A stretch of 64,000 bases of DNA from Actinomycetospora endophytica. Lineage in GTDB: Bacteria > Actinomycetota > Actinomycetes > Mycobacteriales > Pseudonocardiaceae. The notes under the pieces are model-generated. The model made no database searches. It was not told where the DNA came from and saw nothing but the letters and a program-made list of their open reading frames with translations. The stretch covers positions 1,488,001 to 1,552,000 of the forward strand of contig NZ_JAJNDB010000001.1 in the NCBI RefSeq assembly GCF_021026375.1. Direction: 5' to 3'. A program made the position numbers and the translations under genes. Below, in pieces: positions 47,854-57,175 of this stretch; positions within the stretch are counted from its first letter, which is position 1; every line of letters begins with the position of its first letter.

Positions 47854-49155
47854 ATGCACGACGCACGGACGCTCATCGAGCTCGGCGACGAGGCGGTCCG
47901 CCGCCTCGCGCGGCGCGGCTACACGCTGGACCTGGCGGGCCTCGAGGCGCTGTCCGCGCGGCGCAACGCCTCGATCTCGCGGGGCGACGAGCTGCGGGCC
48001 GAGTCGAAGCGGGTCGCGCAGGAGGTGGGCCGCGCCGCGAAGGAGTCCGGGGGGCAGAGCCCGGAGGTCGAGAAGCTCAAGGGGCGCGCGCGGGAGCTCA
48101 AGGACGAGATCCGCGAGGCCGAGGAGGCCGTCGACAGCGCCGAGGCCGAACTGCGCCGGGTGCTGCTCACCGTCCCGAACCTCCCCGACGACGAGACCCC
48201 CGACGGCGACTCGGACGAGGACGCGGTCGAGGTCCGCCGGTGGGGGGCGCCGCCGGAGTTCACCTTCGAGACCAAGGACCACGTCGACCTCGGCGAGGCC
48301 ATGGGCATCCTCGACTTCGGCCGCGCCGCGAAGCTCGCGGGCGCCCGGTTCAGCGTGGCCCGCGGTCCCGGCGCCGTGCTCGAGCGCGCCCTCGCGTCGC
48401 TGTTCCTGGCGCTGCACACCGGTCGCCACGGCTACACCGAGTTCTCGGTGCCCTTCCTGGTGACGCCGGAGACGATGACCGGCACCGGTCAGCTGCCGAA
48501 GTTCGAGGAGGACCTCTTCCGGACCGGCACCGACGACCGCAGCCTCTACCTCATCCCGACGGCCGAGGTGCCGCTGACGAACCTGCACGCCGGAGAGATG
48601 CTCGACGCGGGCTCGCTCCCGCTGGCCTACACCGCGTGGACCCCGTGCTTCCGGTCCGAGGCCGGCAGCTACGGGCGGGACACCCGCGGCATCCTGCGGC
48701 TGCACCAGTTCTCCAAGGTCGAGATGGTGCGGTTCTGCGCCGCCGAGGAGTCGGGCACCGAGCTGGAGCTGATGGTCTCGCACGCCGAGGCATGTCTGCA
48801 GGCGCTCGGGCTGGCGTACCGGGTGATCCGGCTCGCCGCCGGGGACATGGGGTTCGCCGCCCAGATGACCTACGACGTCGAGGTCTGGCTGCCCAGCCAG
48901 GGCACCTTCCGTGAGATCTCGTCGTGCTCGGACTGCGGCACGTTCCAGTCGCGCCGCGCCGGGATCCGGGCCAAGGACCCGCAGGGGGGCCGGCAGGCCG
49001 TCGCGACCCTCAACGGCTCGGGGCTCCCGATCGGCCGGGCGATGGCGGCGGTGCTGGAGCAGTTCCAGGACGCCGACGGGTCGGTCTCGATCCCCGAGGT
49101 GCTGCACCCCTACACCGGGTTCCGCCGGATCCGCGCCGACGGCACCACGGAGTAG
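47854..49155 (+). CDS. serS: seryl-tRNA synthetase
   Basis: A 433-residue class II synthetase that charges tRNA-Ser. The long antiparallel coiled coil (about 30-105: RGDELRAESKRVAQEVGRAAK, VEKLKGRARELKDEIREAEE) reaches the tRNA long arm. Motif 2 is FRSEAGSYGRDTRGILRLHQF and motif 3 LNGSGLPIGRAMAAVLEQFQ. ATG 47854 follows AGAGGA six bases upstream. In M. tuberculosis serS (Rv3834c) is near the other side of the origin, consistent with an origin-proximal position here. No T-box or other leader structure was recognised. Confidence 0.95.
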   Translation: MHDARTLIELGDEAVRRLARRGYTLDLAGLEALSARRNASISRGDELRAESKRVAQEVGRAAKESGGQSPEVEKLKGRARELKDEIREAEEAVDSAEAELRRVLLTVPNLPDDETPDGDSDEDAVEVRRWGAPPEFTFETKDHVDLGEAMGILDFGRAAKLAGARFSVARGPGAVLERALASLFLALHTGRHGYTEFSVPFLVTPETMTGTGQLPKFEEDLFRTGTDDRSLYLIPTAEVPLTNLHAGEMLDAGSLPLAYTAWTPCFRSEAGSYGRDTRGILRLHQFSKVEMVRFCAAEESGTELELMVSHAEACLQALGLAYRVIRLAAGDMGFAAQMTYDVEVWLPSQGTFREISSCSDCGTFQSRRAGIRAKDPQGGRQAVATLNGSGLPIGRAMAAVLEQFQDADGSVSIPEVLHPYTGFRRIRADGTTE

Positions 49156-49166
49156 GGGTCAGCGGC

Positions 49167-49982
49167 TCACCGGCGGACGGCCGCGAGCTGGGTGGCCTGC
49201 CCGACCATCCGGCCCGTGGTGTCCCACACCCGGCAGGTCTCGTGCATCCGCTCGCCCGCGAGGTGGTCGACCCACTGGACGGCGCGCAGCGGGCCCGGGG
49301 CGGGCGGGGCGTGCACGTGCGCGGACAGCGACATCGTCGGTGACCAGCCGTAGATCCCGAGGTCGAACGACGCGGGCGGCAGCACGTCGAGCGCGACCAT
49401 CAGGCCGATCGGCGTCCACACCTCCTGCGTGTCCAGCTCCATCCAGCCCGCGATCCGGCCCTCCCCGTTCGGCCGTCCGGACAGGAAGCCGATGGTGGCC
49501 GGGTCGATCCGGGTGTCGACGACCTCCATGAGCGGGAGCGGACCCCGGCCGTCGTCGGTCTCGACCGGACGGCGGGCGCACTGCTCGAACGGGGTGAGGT
49601 CGACCGGGTCGGGCGACACGTCGTCGTCGCGCGGGTCGACGCCGGGGTCGGCCGCGAGCACGACGGCGGCCTCGACGCACGGCCGGTCGTCCTGGTCGAG
49701 GCGGGCGCGCAGTTGCGTGACGCCCCGGCCCCGGCGCAGCACGTCGACGGTGACGACGGCCGGCCCGGGGTCGGGCGCGCGCAGGAACGTCCCGGTCACG
49801 GCCTCCGGGACGTCGTGACCGGATGCCGCGGACACCTCGTCCGTGGCCGCCTGGGCCAGCACCGCGAGCAGGTACCCGCCGTGCATCTTCGGCCCGATGC
49901 GCCACTGCTCGTCGAGCAGGGCGGCCCGCCGACCGGGTTCGCCGGTCGGTTCGGTGGTGGTCGCCTTCGCCAGGTCGCCCAT
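49167..49982 (-). CDS. acyl-CoA thioesterase, double hot-dog fold
   Basis: A 271-residue protein of the TesB/FadM-like tandem hot-dog type. GPKMHGGYLLAVLAQAATDEV is the first hot-dog helix and HETCRVWDTTGRMVGQATQLAAVR the closing strand-turn of the second, with ATQLA near the end. It would hydrolyse acyl-CoA; chain length is unknown. The ATG overlaps the stop of the upstream antitoxin-like gene (ATGA), so the two are translationally coupled even though no functional link is obvious. It is convergent with serS. Confidence 0.75.
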   Translation of the reverse strand: MGDLAKATTTEPTGEPGRRAALLDEQWRIGPKMHGGYLLAVLAQAATDEVSAASGHDVPEAVTGTFLRAPDPGPAVVTVDVLRRGRGVTQLRARLDQDDRPCVEAAVVLAADPGVDPRDDDVSPDPVDLTPFEQCARRPVETDDGRGPLPLMEVVDTRIDPATIGFLSGRPNGEGRIAGWMELDTQEVWTPIGLMVALDVLPPASFDLGIYGWSPTMSLSAHVHAPPAPGPLRAVQWVDHLAGERMHETCRVWDTTGRMVGQATQLAAVRR

Positions 49983-50401
49983 CAGCCCTGCGGCGGGCGC
50001 GGGGCGTCGTCGTCGGGCGTGATCGGTCCGGGCGGCGTGGTCCCCGGGGCGCTCGTCCCGCCGGTGGGCGGGGTGGGCGGCGTGGTGGGGGTGTTCGGCA
50101 TGGTCGGCCCGGCGCCTCCGGGAGCGGGGTCCGCCGCCTGGGCGCCGGGAGCGCCCGGCGTACCCGACTCCGGGGTGGACGAGCCCTGGGAGGCGACCCA
50201 CCCGACGCCGTCGCCGACCTTGGCCTCGGCCTTGCCGATCTGCTCGGAGTACTTCCCGCCGGTCTTCTCGTCGACCCAGCGGGCGGCCTTGCCGAGCGTG
50301 CCCTTGATGGTGTCCTCGTTCTCGGACACCTTCGCGCTCACGGTGTCCCTCAGGTCGGAGGCCATCTGCTTGCCCTGACGGGTGATCTCGTCGCGGTCCA
50401 T
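49982..50401 (-). CDS. MT0933-like antitoxin-family / CsbD-like protein
   Basis: A 139-residue hydrophilic protein. The first 70 residues (DRDEITRQGKQMASDLRDTVSAKVSENEDTIKGTLGKAARWVDEKTGGKYSEQIGKAEAKV, by landmarks DTIKGTLGK, EKTGGKY) match the MT0933-type antitoxin family, helical and charged. The rest is a Pro/Gly/Thr disordered tail. Members are labelled antitoxins in mycobacteria, but no toxin adjoins it here; the neighbour downstream is a thioesterase, coupled by ATGA. Function should be regarded as unknown. Confidence 0.6.
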   Translation of the reverse strand: MDRDEITRQGKQMASDLRDTVSAKVSENEDTIKGTLGKAARWVDEKTGGKYSEQIGKAEAKVGDGVGWVASQGSSTPESGTPGAPGAQAADPAPGGAGPTMPNTPTTPPTPPTGGTSAPGTTPPGPITPDDDAPRPPQG

Positions 50402-50689
50402 GGCTGTCCCTCGTGCTCTCTCGCGGGTTCAGGGGGCGCCTGATACCCGAATATAGCGGCGGAGCACGACACCGGTGATCGTTCCGGTCGGGGCGTCACG
50501 AATGGGTCACCCGATGCTCACGTGGAGTGCCGACCACGGGACCCGCGCGCCCGGGGACGGGGTCCCCGACGGAGCCGGTGGACCGACACGGCACGATGGG
50601 ACCCGAGGCGCCCGGCTCCCCGGCCGGTGACGCCGGGTCCCGCGGGGCGGACCGGCAGCAGGAACAGGTTACGAGGAGGCGCGCGGGCG

Positions 50690-52186
50690 GTGAGTTCGAC
50701 GGAGCCGGTGCCCCCGTCCACCGTGGGCGCGGGCCGGTACACGCTCGGCGACCTCATCGGTCGAGGCGGCGCGGCGGAGGTCTTCCGCGCGCGCGACGAG
50801 CTGCTCGGCCGCGACGTGGCCGTGAAGCTGTTCCCGGCCGGCGTGGGCGAGGCGGACGAGTCCCGGCGCCAGCGCGAGGTGCAGACCCTCGCCGGCATGA
50901 ACCATCCCGGCCTCGTGACGATCTACGACGTGGGCGCCGAAGGCAGCCGCGCGTACTTCGTCATGCAGCTCATCGAGGGCGAGTCCCTCGCGGACCGCAT
51001 CCGGAGCGGGCCGCTGCGCCTCGGTGACGTGGTCGCCCTCGGCGCCGCCCTGGCCGACGCGCTGACGTACGTGCACCGCCACGGCGTCGTGCACCGCGAC
51101 ATCAAGCCGGGCAACGTCCTGCTCGACACCGAGGGCCGCCCGCACCTGTCGGACTTCGGGATCGCGGTCCTCGCCGACGCCACCAACATCACCGCCACCG
51201 GCATGGTGATCGGCACCGCGTCGTACCTCTCGCCGGAGCAGGTCCGCGGTCAGCCGGTCGGGCCCGCGTCCGACGTCTACGCCCTCGGGCTCGTGCTCCT
51301 GGAGTGCATCACCGCGCGCCGCGAGTACCCGGGCAACGCCCTCGAGGCCGCCGTCGCGCGCCTGCACCGCCCGCCGGACATCCCGCCGGACCTCCCGCCC
51401 GCCCTCGGCGGCCTGCTCGTCGCCATGACCCGCGACGAGCCGGCCGAGCGCCCGACGACCGAGCAGGTCGTCGGAGAGCTGCGCATGATCGCGCGCGAGG
51501 TCGGGATGGACGCCGAGACGGTGCTCGCGCCCGCGCCGACCACCGGCTCGAACGCGATGCGCACCTCGGCGATGGGCCCGCCCGGCACCGCCGGGACCGG
51601 CGCGACCTACGCGATGAACCCGGGGACGCCCCCCGGGGCGTACGACCCGTACGGCGCCACCCAGCGCGTCGGCACCCCGCCGGGGGGCTATCAGCCCTAC
51701 GGCCAGGACGGGCGGACGGCGCTGGTCGGACCCGGCACGGCGACTGGGGCGCCGGTGGCCGAGGAGCCGGTCCGTCGCCGCAAGCGCTGGCCGATGATCG
51801 TCGCGCTCATCGCGGTGCTGCTCGTGGCCGCCGGGGTCGGCGCCTACGCGCTGCTCGGCAACAGCACCGCGAACACCCCCGCCCCGGTCCCGACGGTGGC
51901 CCCGCCGGCGCCGGCGACGACGACCACCACGACCACCGAGGAGCGCACGACCACGCGCTCGCGGCGCACGACGACCGAGGCCCCGACGACCACGCAGGCG
52001 CCGCCGCCGCCGGTGACGACGACCGTCGTCCCGCCGCCGTCGACGGCGCCGTCGACGCAGGACACCGGCACCTCCACGACCGACCAGAACCAGCAGAACG
52101 GCGGCGTCGGCCTGTTCCCGCAGAACAACGGGTTCAGCAACGGTGGGGCGAACCAGACCACCACCCCCGCCAACGGCGGCGGCTGA
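50690..52186 (+). CDS. transmembrane Ser/Thr protein kinase
   Basis: A 498-residue kinase outside the fhaA-pknB block. GRGGAAEVFRARDELLGRDVAVKLFP, HRDIKPGNVLLD, LSDFGIA and GTASYLSPEQVRGQ are intact. After a Pro/Gly/Tyr juxtamembrane stretch is one helix (WPMIVALIAVLLVAAGVGAYALLG) and a Thr/Pro-rich extracellular tail with Asn/Gln/Gly at the end but no PASTA or other sensor domain. GTG 50690 has GGAGG about 12 bases upstream. It is followed by a strong terminator. Similar to mycobacterial orphan STPKs; substrates unknown. Confidence 0.85.
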   Translation: MSSTEPVPPSTVGAGRYTLGDLIGRGGAAEVFRARDELLGRDVAVKLFPAGVGEADESRRQREVQTLAGMNHPGLVTIYDVGAEGSRAYFVMQLIEGESLADRIRSGPLRLGDVVALGAALADALTYVHRHGVVHRDIKPGNVLLDTEGRPHLSDFGIAVLADATNITATGMVIGTASYLSPEQVRGQPVGPASDVYALGLVLLECITARREYPGNALEAAVARLHRPPDIPPDLPPALGGLLVAMTRDEPAERPTTEQVVGELRMIAREVGMDAETVLAPAPTTGSNAMRTSAMGPPGTAGTGATYAMNPGTPPGAYDPYGATQRVGTPPGGYQPYGQDGRTALVGPGTATGAPVAEEPVRRRKRWPMIVALIAVLLVAAGVGAYALLGNSTANTPAPVPTVAPPAPATTTTTTTEERTTTRSRRTTTEAPTTTQAPPPPVTTTVVPPPSTAPSTQDTGTSTTDQNQQNGGVGLFPQNNGFSNGGANQTTTPANGGG

Positions 52187-52207
52187 CCCCGCACCCGTCA
52201 CGAGCGA

Positions 52208-52241
52208 AGGGCCCCGCCGACCACGTGGTCGGCGGGGCCCT
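52208..52241. terminator. 34-bp perfect palindrome, bidirectional terminator
   Basis: AGGGCCCCGCCGACCAC and its exact complement (52208-52224, 52225-52241) with no loop base, between the convergent kinase and GH65 genes. The GC-rich stem continues the local pattern of U-less terminators. Confidence 0.75.
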
Positions 52242-52259
52242 CGTCGTGGGCGGGTCCGG

Positions 52260-54659
52260 CTACTGGTGCAGCCGGCGGAACAGCGGCGCCCGCCCGGGCG
52301 GCTGCTCGATCGCCCCGTGGGGCGGCGTCGGCGGGATGTCGAAGGTCAGCGGCTCGCCGACGGTGAGGGTGAACTGCTCCTCGTGGTGGCTCAGGTCGAG
52401 GGGCTCGGTCGACGCCGTCCCCGCCGTGGCGGGCGAGTGCTCGCCGACCTCCTCGAGGGTGTACGTCGTCTCGCCGTGCCCGACGTCGAGGTGGATCGAC
52501 CGCCCCCGCCAGAGCACCCGGAACCGCAGCCCGGACACCGCCGAGGGCAGGCGCGGCGCGAACGAGAGCCGGCCGTTGTGGGTGCGCATCCCGCCGAGGC
52601 CCTGCACGACCGCGGTCCACGAGCTGGCCAGCGCCGCGAGGTGGATGCCGTCGCGCACGTTGTGCTCGAGGTCGGCGAGGTCCATCTGCGCGGACTCGCA
52701 CAGGTAGTCGTAGGCCAGATCGAGGTGGCCGGTCTCGGCGGCCATCACCGCGAGGGTCCCGGGGGAGAGCGAGGAGTCCCGGACGGTGACCCGCTCGTAG
52801 TAGGCGAAGTTCTCCGCCTTCTGCTCCGGGGTGAACGAGTCCGGGCACTGGACCATGGCGAGCACCAGGTCCGGCTGCTTGACGACCTGCTTGCGGTACA
52901 GGTCGAAGTACGGGTAGTTGAGCAGCAGCGGGTAGTGGTCCTCCGGGGTGCCCTCGAAGTCCCAGATCGCGTGCGAGGTGAAGCCCTCGGCCTGCGGGTG
53001 GATCCCGAGCTTCTCGTCCCACGGGATGACCATCGCGTTCGCGGCGGCCCGCCAGCTCGCGATCTCCTCCGAGCTCACCCCGAGCCGCTCCGCCTCGCGG
53101 GGATGCCGGACGGCGACGTCGGCCGCGCCGCGCAGGTTCCGCTGCGCCATGAGGTTCGTGTAGACGTTGTTGTCGGCCACCGCGGAGTACTCGTCGGGGC
53201 CGGTCACCCCGTCGATGCGGAAGTTCGACTCGCTGTCGTGGTGGCCCAGCGAGCGCCACAACCGCGCCGTCGCGACCAGCAGGTCGACGCCCACCTCACG
53301 CTCGAAGTCGTTGTCGGCGGTCGCCGCGACGTGGCGGAGCACGGCGTCGGCGATGTCGGCGTTGACGTGGAAGGCGGCCGTGCCCGCGGGCCAGTACCCG
53401 GAGCACTCCTCGCCGCGGATGGTGCGCCACGCGAACGCCGAGCCCTTCAGGCCCAGGTGCGCGGCGTGCGCCTCGGCGATCTCGAGCGTCGAGTGCCGCC
53501 ACCTCAGCGCGTCCGCCGCGGCGCGGGGCTGGGTGAACATGAAGACGGGCAGCACGAAGGTCTCGGTGTCCCAGAGGCTGTGGCCGTCGTACCCCTGCCC
53601 GGTGAGCCCCTTCGCGCCGATCGCGCGCTTCTCGGCCCGCGCGCCGGCCTGCAGCACGTGGAACAGGCAGAAGCGGATGGCCTGCTGCAGCCGCGGGTCA
53701 CCGTCGATCTCGACGTCGGCGCGGGCCCAGAAGGCGTCGAGGTACTCGCGCTGCGCCGCGACCAGCCCGTCCCAGCCGGTGTAGAGCGACGCGTCGAGCG
53801 CGGCCTCGACCTGGTCGACGATCGCGGGCTGCGAGCGCGAGCTGGACCAGCCGTAGGACAGGAACTTGACCAGGCGCAGCGACTGCCCCGGCTGCAGCCG
53901 GCAGATCGCGGTGGTGCGGCCGACGTTGTTCGAGCACGAGCTCTCGACCTGGACGTCGTCCGGGCCGAAGACCTGGTGCTCCATGGCGGCGCCGACCCGC
54001 AGTTCCGAGCGCCGGGTCTGGTGGGTCATGCGCGCGCCGTAGTGCGAGTGCGAGTGGTGCTCGGGCACCAGCGGGTCGGTGAGCGCGGCGGCCACGCGGG
54101 GGTCGCCCTCGATCTGCGGCATCTGCTCGTTGGCGAACAGCTCCGACTGGACCACCAGCAGGGCGTCCGACCCCGCGTCCTCGGGGATCGAGACCTCGTA
54201 GGAGATCGCCGCGACGGCGCGCTGCGAGAAGGACACCAGCCGCTGCGAGGTGACGTCGACGCGCTGCCCGTTCGGCGAGGTCCACTCCACGTGCCGGGTG
54301 AGCAGGCCCGAGCGCAGGTCGAGGGTGCGCTCGTGGGCGTGCACCTGCCCGTAGCGCACGTCGAGCGGCTCGTCGTCGACCAGCAGCCGGATCAGCTTGC
54401 CGTTGGGGACGTTGACGAGCGTCTGGCCCTCGTCGGGAAATCCGAAGCCGCCCTCGGCGTAGGGCAGCGGCCGGGACTCGAAGAACGAGTTGAGATACGT
54501 CCCCGGCATGCGGTGCGGCTCCCCCTCGTCGAGGTTGCCGCGCATCCCCACGTGCCCGTTGGCGAGCGCGAAGAGGGACTCGGTCTGACCGAGCAGATCC
54601 ACGTCGAGCTCGGGCTCGTGCACGGCCCACGGGTCGACGTCGAACACGTTCGAGATCAC
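52260..54659 (-). CDS. GH65 glycoside phosphorylase (maltose/trehalose/kojibiose type)
   Basis: A 799-residue GH65 enzyme with N-terminal beta-sandwich, (alpha/alpha)6 barrel and C-terminal caps. LFALANGHVGMRGNLDEG, GQGYDGHSLWDTETFVLPVF, AAFHVNADIADAVLRHV and the acid catalyst in IDGVTGPDEYSAVADNNVYTN fit the family. Phosphorolysis releases beta-glucose 1-phosphate. The usual partner beta-phosphoglucomutase is not in the window. TACAGT is six bases before GTG 54659, so the transcript is probably leaderless. It is convergent with the kinase and divergent from the MetE-like gene. Confidence 0.88.
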   Translation of the reverse strand: MISNVFDVDPWAVHEPELDVDLLGQTESLFALANGHVGMRGNLDEGEPHRMPGTYLNSFFESRPLPYAEGGFGFPDEGQTLVNVPNGKLIRLLVDDEPLDVRYGQVHAHERTLDLRSGLLTRHVEWTSPNGQRVDVTSQRLVSFSQRAVAAISYEVSIPEDAGSDALLVVQSELFANEQMPQIEGDPRVAAALTDPLVPEHHSHSHYGARMTHQTRRSELRVGAAMEHQVFGPDDVQVESSCSNNVGRTTAICRLQPGQSLRLVKFLSYGWSSSRSQPAIVDQVEAALDASLYTGWDGLVAAQREYLDAFWARADVEIDGDPRLQQAIRFCLFHVLQAGARAEKRAIGAKGLTGQGYDGHSLWDTETFVLPVFMFTQPRAAADALRWRHSTLEIAEAHAAHLGLKGSAFAWRTIRGEECSGYWPAGTAAFHVNADIADAVLRHVAATADNDFEREVGVDLLVATARLWRSLGHHDSESNFRIDGVTGPDEYSAVADNNVYTNLMAQRNLRGAADVAVRHPREAERLGVSSEEIASWRAAANAMVIPWDEKLGIHPQAEGFTSHAIWDFEGTPEDHYPLLLNYPYFDLYRKQVVKQPDLVLAMVQCPDSFTPEQKAENFAYYERVTVRDSSLSPGTLAVMAAETGHLDLAYDYLCESAQMDLADLEHNVRDGIHLAALASSWTAVVQGLGGMRTHNGRLSFAPRLPSAVSGLRFRVLWRGRSIHLDVGHGETTYTLEEVGEHSPATAGTASTEPLDLSHHEEQFTLTVGEPLTFDIPPTPPHGAIEQPPGRAPLFRRLHQ

Positions 54660-54665
54660 GGGAGG

Positions 54666-54671
54666 ACTGTA
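54666..54671 (-). promoter_or_regulatory. -10 element for the GH65 gene
   Basis: On the minus strand TACAGT, six bases, GTG 54659; leaderless pattern. Confidence 0.45.
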
Positions 54672-54811
54672 ACGACGTCCGGTGGGCCGGGGTCGTCCCG
54701 CCCGGCCGCTTCCAGGGGTTTCCCGACGACGGCGGGTTCCCGAGGACAGCGGGTTTCCGCTGGGTGGGACGGCAGGTGACTCGGCCGGGTGCGTCGCGGT
54801 GAGGTGTACGC

Positions 54812-55939
54812 ATGTCCGCACGGAAGCTGGCTCCGTTCCGCGCCGATCACGTCGGCAGCCTCCTGCGTCCCCCGGCCCTCCTGACGGCGCGCGCCGCGCA
54901 CGCCGAGGGACGGCTGGGCGACGACGAGCTCCGGGCCGCCGAGGACGACGCGATCCGCGACGCCGTCGCCATGCAGGAGTCGGTGGGCCTGCAGTCGGCC
55001 ACCGACGGCGAGTTCCGTCGGACGTCGTGGCACATGGACTTCCTCTACCAGCTCGACGGGGTGTCCTCGTCGAAGGACTCGTCGGTCGAGGTGGCCTTCC
55101 GCAACGCCAGCGGCAACCTGACCTTCGCGTCGATGTCGCTGGTCATCGACCGCCGGATCGGGCTCTCCACGACGATCTTCGGCTCCGCTTTCGAGACCCT
55201 GGCCTCGACGGTGACGAGCGCGGTGCCCAAGCTGACGATCCCGTCGCCGTCGATGCTGCACTACCGGCTGGGCGGTGCCCCGGTGCACGAGGGCGGGCCG
55301 TACTCCGACCCGGACGAGTTCTGGGCGGACCTCGCCGCCGCGTACCGCGAGGAGATCTCACGGCTGTACGCGCTGGGGGTGCGCTACCTCCAGCTCGACG
55401 ACACCTCGCTCGCGTACCTCAACGACCCGGCCCAGCGCGACTCGATGGCCGCCCGCGGCGAGGACGCCGACCACATGCACGAGCGCTACGTCGACACCAT
55501 CAACGCAGCGCTCGCCGGACGGCCGGACGACCTGCGCGTGACCACGCACATGTGCCGCGGCAACTACCGGTCCTCGTGGGCGGCCGAGGGCGGTTACGAC
55601 CACGTGGCCGAGAAGGTCTTCGGCGGCCTGGCGGTCGACGGCTTCTTCTGCGAGTACGACGACGCCCGCTCCGGCGACTTCTCCCCGCTGCGCTACGTCC
55701 CGCGCGGCGACCAGCAGGTGGTGCTCGGGCTCGTGACGACGAAGTCGGGGGAGCTGGAGTCGCCGGACGAGCTGAAGCGGCGGATCGCCGAGGCGTCGAA
55801 GGTGGTCCCGCTCGAGCAGCTCTGCCTCTCGCCGCAGTGCGGGTTCTCCTCGACGGTCGAGGGCAACGAGCTGTCCTACGAGCAGGAGGTCGCGAAGCTC
55901 GAGCTGATCGTCTCGGTGGCGCAGGACGTCTGGGGCTGA
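54812..55939 (+). CDS. MetE C-terminal-like zinc methyltransferase
   Basis: A 375-residue TIM-barrel protein of the cobalamin-independent methionine synthase C-terminal family, which also includes epoxyalkane:CoM transferases. RADHVGSLLRPPALL, SATDGEFRRTSWHMDF, RYLQLDDTSLAYL, TTHMCRGNYRSSW (zinc His and Cys), FCEYDD and LCLSPQCGFSSTVEGN (last zinc Cys) are all present. The N-terminal half of full MetE is absent, so folate-polyglutamate-dependent methionine synthesis is doubtful; other thiol methyl transfer is possible. ATG 54812 follows GTGAGGT. Confidence 0.82.
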   Translation: MSARKLAPFRADHVGSLLRPPALLTARAAHAEGRLGDDELRAAEDDAIRDAVAMQESVGLQSATDGEFRRTSWHMDFLYQLDGVSSSKDSSVEVAFRNASGNLTFASMSLVIDRRIGLSTTIFGSAFETLASTVTSAVPKLTIPSPSMLHYRLGGAPVHEGGPYSDPDEFWADLAAAYREEISRLYALGVRYLQLDDTSLAYLNDPAQRDSMAARGEDADHMHERYVDTINAALAGRPDDLRVTTHMCRGNYRSSWAAEGGYDHVAEKVFGGLAVDGFFCEYDDARSGDFSPLRYVPRGDQQVVLGLVTTKSGELESPDELKRRIAEASKVVPLEQLCLSPQCGFSSTVEGNELSYEQEVAKLELIVSVAQDVWG

Positions 55940-56012
55940 CCTCCCTCCTGCCCCGCCCGCCCCACACCCGCCCGTCCCGCCCACGCCCGCCCGCCACCCC
56001 GCCCCTCCGTTC

Positions 56013-56065
56013 GGGACGAACGACTCGTTCGTGGCGTCTATGTGCACGAACGAGTCGTTCGTCCC
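56013..56065. repeat. palindrome family 2, copy 1
   Basis: Arms 56013-56033 and 56045-56065 (GGGACGAACGACTCGTTCGTG and complement) pair over 21 bp with an 11-base loop. Each arm is itself nearly palindromic (CGAACGACTCGTTCG). The same sequence, one base different in the loop, recurs at 57176-57228. Confidence 0.85.
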
Positions 56066-56181
56066 AAGGGTGGGCGAGTGCGCCAACCCGGCTGCGTCGA
56101 TCGGTCGATCGATCAATCCACACCGGCACTGGTCGACGGGTTGTCAACAGGGCCGGACAGCTGGACTCACGCTCCGCCGCG

Positions 56182-57147
56182 ATGCGGGCGGACGGTGTTG
56201 CCGTGCCGCCCCGCAGCTCCGTTTCCCGCGCTGATCTCCGCGAGTGCGCGCCACTCGCCGTCGCGAGGGTGGCCGCGCTGGTCGACCTCGGGATGCGGCG
56301 GGAGACGATCGCCAGACGGGTCAGGGCGGGTGTGTGGCTGCGCCCGTTCCCGGGTGTGATCATCATGCAGAGCGGAGCCCCGACTCGCGAGCAGCTGATC
56401 CTCGCCGCACTGCTGTACGCGGGCGATGGGGCGGTCCTGACCGGGGCCGAGGCGGTGCGACGTCAAGGGCTGCGCCGACTGCCCGAGATCCCCGAGCTGC
56501 ATGTCCTCGTGGAGGAGGACCGCCACCGCCGCTGTCTGCCCACCCTCGTGGTCGAGCGGACGGCTCGGCCACCCGCGACGGTGGAGCGCGACGGCACGGT
56601 CGTGGCCACCCTCGATCGGGCCGTACTCGACACCGCTCGGCGTCTCACGGATCGCGACCAGATACGGGCCCTCCTGGCGGATGCCGTGCAGCAGCGCCGG
56701 AGCACACCTGATCGGCTTCGGGACGAGCTTGACGCAGGAAACCAACGGGGCTCGGCACTGGTCCGCGAGGTGCTGGGCGAGATCGCTGATGGGATCCGTT
56801 CGGCGAGCGAGGGATGGGGACGCGATCTCCACGCCCGGAGCGGACTGCCGCCGATGCTGTGGAACCCGCGGCTGTACTTCCCGGGTGGACGCTTCCTGGC
56901 CAGCCCGGACGGCTACCTGCCCTGTGTCGGTATGGCCTGGGAGAACGACTCGCTCGAGTTCCACCCGGTCGAGGAGGACGACACCGCACGTCGTCGGGCA
57001 GACATGATCGCTGCCGGCGTCATCGTGGCGCACCACCGCCCGAGGCGGCTGCGAACCGAACCGGAGCGCGTTATCGAGGAGCTGCGTGCCCACTATCGGC
57101 TCGCGGCCTCCCGTCCCACGCCGGATCTTGTCGTCGTCCCGGCCTGA
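56182..57147 (+). CDS. AbiEi-like winged helix plus Vsr/DUF559-like nuclease-fold protein
   Basis: A 321-residue protein. The N-terminal third (DLRECAPLAVARVAALVDLGMRRETIARRV, WLRPFPGVIIMQSG, GDGAVLTGAEAVRRQGLR) resembles AbiEi-type antitoxin winged helices. The C-terminal 110 residues (SASEGWGRDLHARSG, then LASPDGYLPCVGMAWENDSLEFH, RRRADMIAAGVIVAHHRPRRLRTEPERVIEEL) look like a DUF559/very-short-patch-repair-like nuclease with D, E-x-D and H positions kept. Many actinobacteria hold scattered copies of such proteins; role unknown. Its base use is somewhat less GC-biased than that of its neighbours. Two copies of one 53-bp palindrome lie on either side. The ATG start lacks a Shine-Dalgarno; GTG 56203 is an alternative. 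Confidence 0.7.
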   Translation: MRADGVAVPPRSSVSRADLRECAPLAVARVAALVDLGMRRETIARRVRAGVWLRPFPGVIIMQSGAPTREQLILAALLYAGDGAVLTGAEAVRRQGLRRLPEIPELHVLVEEDRHRRCLPTLVVERTARPPATVERDGTVVATLDRAVLDTARRLTDRDQIRALLADAVQQRRSTPDRLRDELDAGNQRGSALVREVLGEIADGIRSASEGWGRDLHARSGLPPMLWNPRLYFPGGRFLASPDGYLPCVGMAWENDSLEFHPVEEDDTARRRADMIAAGVIVAHHRPRRLRTEPERVIEELRAHYRLAASRPTPDLVVVPA

Positions 57148-57175
57148 GCAATCGGCTGGTGGCGACACCCCGATA

